A DNA stretch of 64,000 bases. Origin: Microlunatus antarcticus. GTDB taxonomy: Bacteria > Actinomycetota > Actinomycetes > Propionibacteriales > Propionibacteriaceae. Every line of letters starts with the position of its first letter. Positions within the stretch are counted from its first letter, which is position 1. A program made the translations under genes and the position numbers. The stretch lies in the NCBI RefSeq assembly GCF_014193425.1, contig NZ_JACHZG010000001.1, forward strand, positions 930,001 to 994,000, written 5' to 3'. Below are positions 59,860 to 64,000 of this stretch, piece after piece. Below the pieces are notes generated by a model. That model saw only the letters and a program-made list of their open reading frames with translations, did not search any database and was not told the DNA's origin.

Positions 59860-60688
59860 GCGGCAGCACCCGGGCGAGGAACGGCAGCACCACGTCGAGC
59901 AACCGGTCCGGCGTCTGCGCGTGGGGGTAGTGCCCGACGCCCTCGAGGACGACGAGCTCCCCGAGCCCCGCAGGCAGGTCGGCCAGGATCCGTCCGCCCT
60001 CGGCGCGCGGGTCGACGAAGTCGGGGTCGAGGTCGCCCTCGACGACCAGGACGGGGCAGCGCACGTTCGCCAGCTGCGCACCGGCGTCGGTCGGGCTGGC
60101 CTGGCACATCGCCTGCAGCGCCTTCATGCGCCCGGGCTCGCGGAGCTTGGCGTCGATGCGGCCCAGCTCGGCGTCCCAGTCGACCGGCTTGGTCGGGTAG
60201 GCGAGGTCGAGGTAGCCCTTCCAGGCGGACCGGCTGCCCAGCAGGGTCCGGGCCAGGAGCAGGAAGCCGCGACGGTAGCGGCTCACGCGGAGCAGGCCGG
60301 TCAGGGAGTAGGAGACCTTCCGGGTGAAGGGGGCCAGCTCGACGACGCCCACGACGGCGTCGGGCGCGGTCGCCGCCGCGATGGTCGCGGCGCCGCCGCT
60401 GATCGACTGGCCGACGACGACGGCCGGCCCGTCCCCGAGGTGGCGCACGAGCGCGACGAGGTCCGCGGCGATGTCGGTGCGGGTGTAGCCGTCCCAGCCG
60501 AGGCTGGAGTCGCCGCAGCCGCGGAGGTCGACGTTCGCGACGCGGTAGCCGGCCGTGACCAGCGCCGGGGCGACGAAGCGGTAGGCGTGGCGGCTGTCGC
60601 CGATGCCGTGGGCGAGCACGACCAGGGGTCCCTCGCCGGCGACGTCGTACGCGAGGGTGCCGGTGCCGACGGTCAGGGTCTCGGTCAT
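59852..60688 (-). CDS. Alpha/beta hydrolase
   Basis: This 278-residue enzyme has VVLAHGIGDSRHAYRFVAPAL, the nucleophile elbow VVVGQSISGGAATIAA (Ser about residue 97), and late catalytic Asp and His in VEGDLDPDFVDP and GVGHYPHAQTPDRLL. It starts at ATG 60688 after GGAG; the frame is open further up to 60757 but that part overlaps the promoter and operator. It forms an operon with the overlapping tetR gene, and its expression is probably controlled by that repressor. The substrate is unknown. Confidence 0.9.
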   Translation of the reverse strand: MTETLTVGTGTLAYDVAGEGPLVVLAHGIGDSRHAYRFVAPALVTAGYRVANVDLRGCGDSSLGWDGYTRTDIAADLVALVRHLGDGPAVVVGQSISGGAATIAAATAPDAVVGVVELAPFTRKVSYSLTGLLRVSRYRRGFLLLARTLLGSRSAWKGYLDLAYPTKPVDWDAELGRIDAKLREPGRMKALQAMCQASPTDAGAQLANVRCPVLVVEGDLDPDFVDPRAEGGRILADLPAGLGELVVLEGVGHYPHAQTPDRLLDVVLPFLARVLPRA

Positions 60689-60729
60689 GAGGTGCTCCAG
60701 CTCTGCTTGGCTTGTGGTGTTAGGCAGAA

Positions 60730-60758
60730 GGCTAATGTAATTAGCCAGCGTGGTCAAG
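60730..60758 (-). promoter_or_regulatory. Promoter with TetR-type operator
   Basis: On the minus strand TTGACC (60753-60758, complement) and TAGCCT (60730-60735, complement) are separated by 17 bases. The spacer and -10 contain the perfect inverted repeat GGCTAAT GTA ATTAGCC (60731-60747), an AT-rich island in GC-rich DNA. A dimeric TetR repressor bound there would block RNA polymerase. The mRNA would start about 35 bases before the hydrolase ATG 60688. Confidence 0.75.
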
Positions 60759-60795
60759 AGGCGCTCCGGCTCCCCGCCGTTAGGCTGGGCGGACC

Positions 60796-62763
60796 ATGAC
60801 GGTCCTCGATCACGCGCCCAGCCCGGACTCGCTCTTCGAGCGGATCGAGCCGCTGCTCGCCCGCGTCAGCAAGCCCGTCCAGTACGTCGGCGGCGAGCTC
60901 AACAGCGTGGTCAAGGAGTGGGGCTCGACCGAGGTGCGCTGGTGCCTGTCGTACCCCGACGCGTACGAGATCGGGCTGCCGAACCAGGGGATCGCGATCC
61001 TCTACGAGGTGCTCAACGAGCGCGACTGGATCCTGGCCGAGCGCACGTACGCGGTGTGGGGCGACATGGAGGCCCTGATGCGCGAGCGCGGGGTCCCGCA
61101 GTTCACCCTCGACGGGCACCGCCCGGTCGGGGCGTTCGACGTCTTCGGCCTGAGCTTCGCCACCGAGCTCGGCTACACGAACATGCTCACCGAGCTCGAC
61201 CTCGCCGGCATCCCGCTGCACGCGGTCGACCGCCGCGAGCACGACCCGATCGTGCTGGCGGGCGGTCACGCCGCCTTCAACCCGGAGCCGATCGCCGACT
61301 TCATCGACGCCGCGGTGCTGGGCGACGGCGAGGAGATCGCGCTCGCCATCTCCGAGGTGATCCGGGAGTGGAAGGCCGAGGGCCGCCCCGACGGCCGCGA
61401 CGGGCTGCTGATGCGGCTGGCCGCGAGCGGCGGCGTCTACGTGCCGAAGTTCTACGACACCGACTACCTGCCCGACGGCCGGATCCGCCGCATCGCGCCC
61501 AACCGCAGCGGCGTCCCGTACACGGTGCGCAAGCACACGCTGATGGACCTCGACGCGTGGCCGTATCCCCGCAAGCCGCTCGTGCCCATGGCCGAGACGG
61601 TGCACGAGCGCTACTCGGTGGAGATCTTCCGCGGGTGCACCCGCGGCTGCCGCTTCTGCCAGGCGGGCATGATCACCCGCCCGGTGCGCGAGCGCAGCAT
61701 CGAGACGATCGGGCACATGGTCGCCAGCGGGCTCGAGGCGACCGGGCTCGAGGAGGTCGGCCTGCTGAGCCTGTCCAGCGCGGACCACTCCGAGATCGCC
61801 GAGGTGACCAAGCAGCTGGCGGACCGCTACGACGGCACGAACGTCTCGCTCTCGCTCCCGAGCACCCGCGTCGACGCGTTCAACATCGACCTGGCCAACG
61901 AGCTGTCGCGCAACGGGCGACGTTCCGGGCTGACCTTCGCGCCCGAGGGCGGGTCCCAGCGGCTGCGCCAGGTGATCAACAAGATGGTCACCGACGAGGA
62001 CCTGATCCGCACGGTCGCCGCCGCGTACGCCAACGGCTGGCGCCAGGTGAAGCTCTACTTCATGTGCGGGCTGCCGACCGAGACCGACGAGGACGTCCTC
62101 GCCATCGGCACCCTGGTCAAGCGCGTGATCGACACCGGCCGCAAGGTCAGCGGCCGTCGCGACATCCGCTGCACGGTGAGCATCGGCGGCTTCGTGCCCA
62201 AGCCGCACACCCCGTTCCAGTGGGCCGCGCAGTGCGAGGCGGACGTGATCGACGACCGCCTCCGGCAGCTGCGGGCCATGGTGCAGAGCGACCGGCAGTA
62301 CGGCAAGGCCATCGGGTTCCGCTACCACGACGGCAAGCCCGGCGTGGTCGAGGGCCTGCTCAGCCGCGGCGACCGCCGGGTCGGGCGGGTCATCGAGGCG
62401 GTCTGGCGCGACGGCGGCCGCTTCGACGGCTGGAGCGAGCACTTCTCGTACGAGCGCTGGATGCGCTGCGCCGCCGAGGCCCTCGACGGGACGGGCGTCG
62501 ACGTCGCCTGGTTCACCACGCGCGAGCGCGAGTACGCCGAGGTGCTCCCCTGGGACCACCTCGACTCCGGGCTGGACAAGGACTGGCTGTGGGAGGACTG
62601 GCAGGACGCCCTCGACGAGCGCGAGGTCGAGGACTGCCGCTGGACCCCGTGCTTCGACTGCGGCGTCTGCCCGCAGATGGACACCTCGATCCAGATCGGC
62701 CCGACCGGCCGGACGCTGCTCCCGATCGCCCAGGTCAAGCAGGGCGTCACCGCCTCGCCGTAA
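60796..62763 (+). CDS. TIGR03960 family B12-binding radical SAM protein
   Basis: This 655-residue protein has an N-terminal cobalamin-binding-like domain (about 1-250, NQGIAILYEVLNERDWILAER) and a radical SAM domain with the cluster motif EIFRGCTRGCRFCQAGM (CxxxCxxC, about residues 278-294). A Cys-rich C-terminus (about 615-640) contains CRWTPCFDCGVCPQ. In many bacteria a DUF2344/TIGR03936 gene follows and the pair is linked with ribonuclease E/G genes. Here neither follows. A TAGGCT box at 60781-60786 before ATG 60796 suggests a leaderless mRNA. Confidence 0.93.
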   Translation: MTVLDHAPSPDSLFERIEPLLARVSKPVQYVGGELNSVVKEWGSTEVRWCLSYPDAYEIGLPNQGIAILYEVLNERDWILAERTYAVWGDMEALMRERGVPQFTLDGHRPVGAFDVFGLSFATELGYTNMLTELDLAGIPLHAVDRREHDPIVLAGGHAAFNPEPIADFIDAAVLGDGEEIALAISEVIREWKAEGRPDGRDGLLMRLAASGGVYVPKFYDTDYLPDGRIRRIAPNRSGVPYTVRKHTLMDLDAWPYPRKPLVPMAETVHERYSVEIFRGCTRGCRFCQAGMITRPVRERSIETIGHMVASGLEATGLEEVGLLSLSSADHSEIAEVTKQLADRYDGTNVSLSLPSTRVDAFNIDLANELSRNGRRSGLTFAPEGGSQRLRQVINKMVTDEDLIRTVAAAYANGWRQVKLYFMCGLPTETDEDVLAIGTLVKRVIDTGRKVSGRRDIRCTVSIGGFVPKPHTPFQWAAQCEADVIDDRLRQLRAMVQSDRQYGKAIGFRYHDGKPGVVEGLLSRGDRRVGRVIEAVWRDGGRFDGWSEHFSYERWMRCAAEALDGTGVDVAWFTTREREYAEVLPWDHLDSGLDKDWLWEDWQDALDEREVEDCRWTPCFDCGVCPQMDTSIQIGPTGRTLLPIAQVKQGVTASP

Positions 62764-62804
62764 TCGCGTCGAGGCGACCGGCCGGGTCGCCCTAGGCTGC
62801 GGGC

Positions 62805-63455
62805 ATGGTCGTCGCCGCCCTCACCGAGACTCCCGCCACCGAGACCCCCGTCACCACGCTCGACGAGCTCGTCGCCGTCGTGGGGGAGCCGATCCCGAGG
62901 GTGCGCGACAAGGTGCGCGACCGCCTCCACGACCTCGACCGGCAGTGGCTGGCGGCCTCGCCCTTCTGCGTGCTCGCGAGCTCGGACGCCGAGGGCCGCC
63001 TGGACACCTCGCCCAAGGGCGACCCGGCCGGGCAGCTCGTGCACGTCCTCGACGAGACGACCCTGGCCATCGCCGAACGCCCCGGCAACCGGCGGGTCGA
63101 CGGCTACAAGAACGTCCTCGCCAACCCGCATGTCGGGCTGATCTTCCTGATCCCCGGCCGCGACGACACCCTCCGGGTCAACGGGCGGGCCCGGCTCGTC
63201 TCCGACGCGCCGTGGTTCGACGACATGAGGGTCAAGGGCTCCCGGCCGATCCTCGGCCTCGTCGTCGAGGTGGAGGAGGTCTTCACCCACTGCGCGAAGG
63301 CGTTCCTGCGTGCACAGCTGTGGCACCCCGAGACCTGGGAGCCCGAGAGCACGCCCAGCCGGGCCGTCGTCGCCCACACCTTCGAGCGCGCCGACCAGAG
63401 CCTGGCCGAGGTCGAGCAGCACTACGGCCCGACCTACGGCGAACAGCTGTACTGA
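62805..63455 (+). CDS. PPOX-type flavin-dependent protein (MSMEG_1061-like)
   Basis: This 216-residue protein has the split-barrel fold of pyridoxamine-phosphate-oxidase-like flavoproteins. The motif DLDRQWLAASPFCVLASSDAEGRLDTSPKGDPAG (about residues 45-78), with FLIPGRDDTLRVNGRARLV (about 118-136), matches the MSMEG_1061 subgroup that uses FMN. It is not the biosynthetic PdxH. The -10 box before ATG 62805 is again close to the start. It converges on a DyP gene across a hairpin. The biological substrate is unknown. Confidence 0.85.
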   Translation: MVVAALTETPATETPVTTLDELVAVVGEPIPRVRDKVRDRLHDLDRQWLAASPFCVLASSDAEGRLDTSPKGDPAGQLVHVLDETTLAIAERPGNRRVDGYKNVLANPHVGLIFLIPGRDDTLRVNGRARLVSDAPWFDDMRVKGSRPILGLVVEVEEVFTHCAKAFLRAQLWHPETWEPESTPSRAVVAHTFERADQSLAEVEQHYGPTYGEQLY

Positions 63456-63462
63456 GCCGCGA

Positions 63463-63491
63463 ACCGGCGCCCGCCCCCCAGGGGCGCCGGT
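63463..63491. terminator. Bidirectional terminator between PPOX and DyP genes
   Basis: ACCGGCGCCC (63463-63472) and GGGCGCCGGT (63482-63491) form a perfect 10-base GC-rich stem with a 9-base loop in the 44-base gap between two converging genes (stops 63455 and 63500). No T run is present. Confidence 0.75.
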
Positions 63492-63499
63492 CCGGGCGG

Positions 63500-64000
63500 T
63501 CAGAGGCTCTGGATCGCGTCCAGGGCCGGGGCGAAGAAGTAGTCGCCGCCCTCCATCGTGACGAAGTGGGCCACGTCGAGCTGCGGCTTGTTCGTCGGGT
63601 CTTCGCTGAAGGGCGCCGCCCCCAGGAAGGGGAGCGTCCCCGGGTGGGGCTGCCCGATGATCGGGTCGGCGCCGCTGCCGACCTGGGGGAAGTCCTGCGC
63701 GTCGACCCAGGCCTGCTGCACGAACTCGAACTGCTCGGCGATCGAGCTGACGTAGCAGAGGAAGAGCAGCCCCCGCTGCTGCGTGGTGTGCCCGCTCAGC
63801 GCCTCGGCGTGGGACAGCTCGGGCCCGTACGCGATCCCGCGCCGCATCATCCGGTGCGTCTGGGTGAAGGCCTCGGCGTGCGCGACCTCCAGCTCGCTCG
63901 GCGTCGTGGTGTGCCGGACGTCGTCGCGCGGGTACGCCTTGCGCACGTGCGCCGCCCACGGGCAGCGCGCCCCCTCCCGGTCGTCGCCGAACTCGAAGTC
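63500..64000 (-). CDS. DyP-type peroxidase, C-terminal part (cut by window end)
   Basis: The frame continues leftward from the window edge, with 166 codons seen. It begins DFEFGDDREGARCPWAAHV, the region where DyP peroxidases have their haem-binding His and conserved CP..AH. It then shows RRGIAYGPEL, GLLFLCYVSSIAEQFEFVQQAW and ends in DYFFAPALDAIQSL, the typical DyP C-terminus. DyP enzymes oxidise dyes, lignin-like phenols and peptides with H2O2; actinobacterial ones are often encapsulin cargo or Tat-exported. The N-terminus is outside, so neither can be judged. The GTG at 63946 is internal and not the start. Confidence 0.9.
   Translation of the reverse strand, partial: DFEFGDDREGARCPWAAHVRKAYPRDDVRHTTTPSELEVAHAEAFTQTHRMMRRGIAYGPELSHAEALSGHTTQQRGLLFLCYVSSIAEQFEFVQQAWVDAQDFPQVGSGADPIIGQPHPGTLPFLGAAPFSEDPTNKPQLDVAHFVTMEGGDYFFAPALDAIQSL

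Overview
The window is about 64 kb of very GC-rich, gene-dense chromosome from an actinobacterium (Actinomycetota). GTG starts are frequent, stop/start overlaps of 4 bases are common, and several genes have a TAGGCT/TAGACT-like -10 box only a few bases before the start, as in leaderless mRNAs. The conserved backbone (glbO, alkA-like glycosylase, pepN, Rv2466c-like DsbA, rpiB, tig-clpP1-clpP2-clpX, valS-folC-DUF4233-ndk) follows the order of the Mycobacterium tuberculosis Rv2444-Rv2470 region as I remember it, with many insertions. The mycothiol-type oxidoreductase, LysX and the BacA-like ABC exporter also point to Actinomycetota. The order is probably Propionibacteriales (Nocardioidaceae or Propionibacteriaceae), but that is an inference.

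Layout. 1-6.4 kb: end of an unknown gene, MarR regulator, FadD15-like acyl-CoA ligase with a double-hotdog thioesterase, truncated haemoglobin, OsmC, MscS channel, EamA exporter. 6.4-10.9 kb: leftward pyrimidine operon pyrR-pyrB-pyrC plus an aldo/keto reductase, then two small genes (one DUF5130). 10.9-18.3 kb: AlkA, PepN, DsbA/nitroreductase-like protein, a YcaO-family protein divergent from a NodB-type deacetylase, RpiB. 18.3-34.8 kb: accessory stretch with an unknown 527-residue protein, LysX, alpha/beta hydrolase, DUF4261, DUF503, class-I amidotransferase, DNA polymerase IV, GlgX, aldo/keto reductase, an NCS1 permease with a zinc-ribbon tail, tRNA-Pro(TGG), tRNA-Gly(TCC), HNH protein, P-loop kinase. 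34.8-41.7 kb: NfeD-flotillin pair and the Clp proteostasis cluster. 41.7-43.2 kb: a DUF559-like nuclease gene bracketed on both sides by clusters of a palindromic repeat. 43.2-52.7 kb: glutathione peroxidase, quinone reductase, valS, folC, DUF4233, BacA-like ABC transporter, phosphotransferase, ndk. 52.8-59.3 kb: complete Mrp Na+/H+ antiporter operon with A and B fused. 59.3-64 kb: TetR-hydrolase operon with a visible operator, TIGR03960 radical SAM protein, PPOX flavoprotein, DyP peroxidase (cut by the window end).

No CRISPR array, insertion sequence or prophage is visible. The most interesting signals are the repeat-bracketed nuclease gene at 41.7-43.2 kb (layout similar to a REP-associated transposase), the YcaO/NodB divergent pair with only 33 bases between start codons, a helically phased GGACGAC operator-like array before fadD, and several long perfect inverted repeats between genes.
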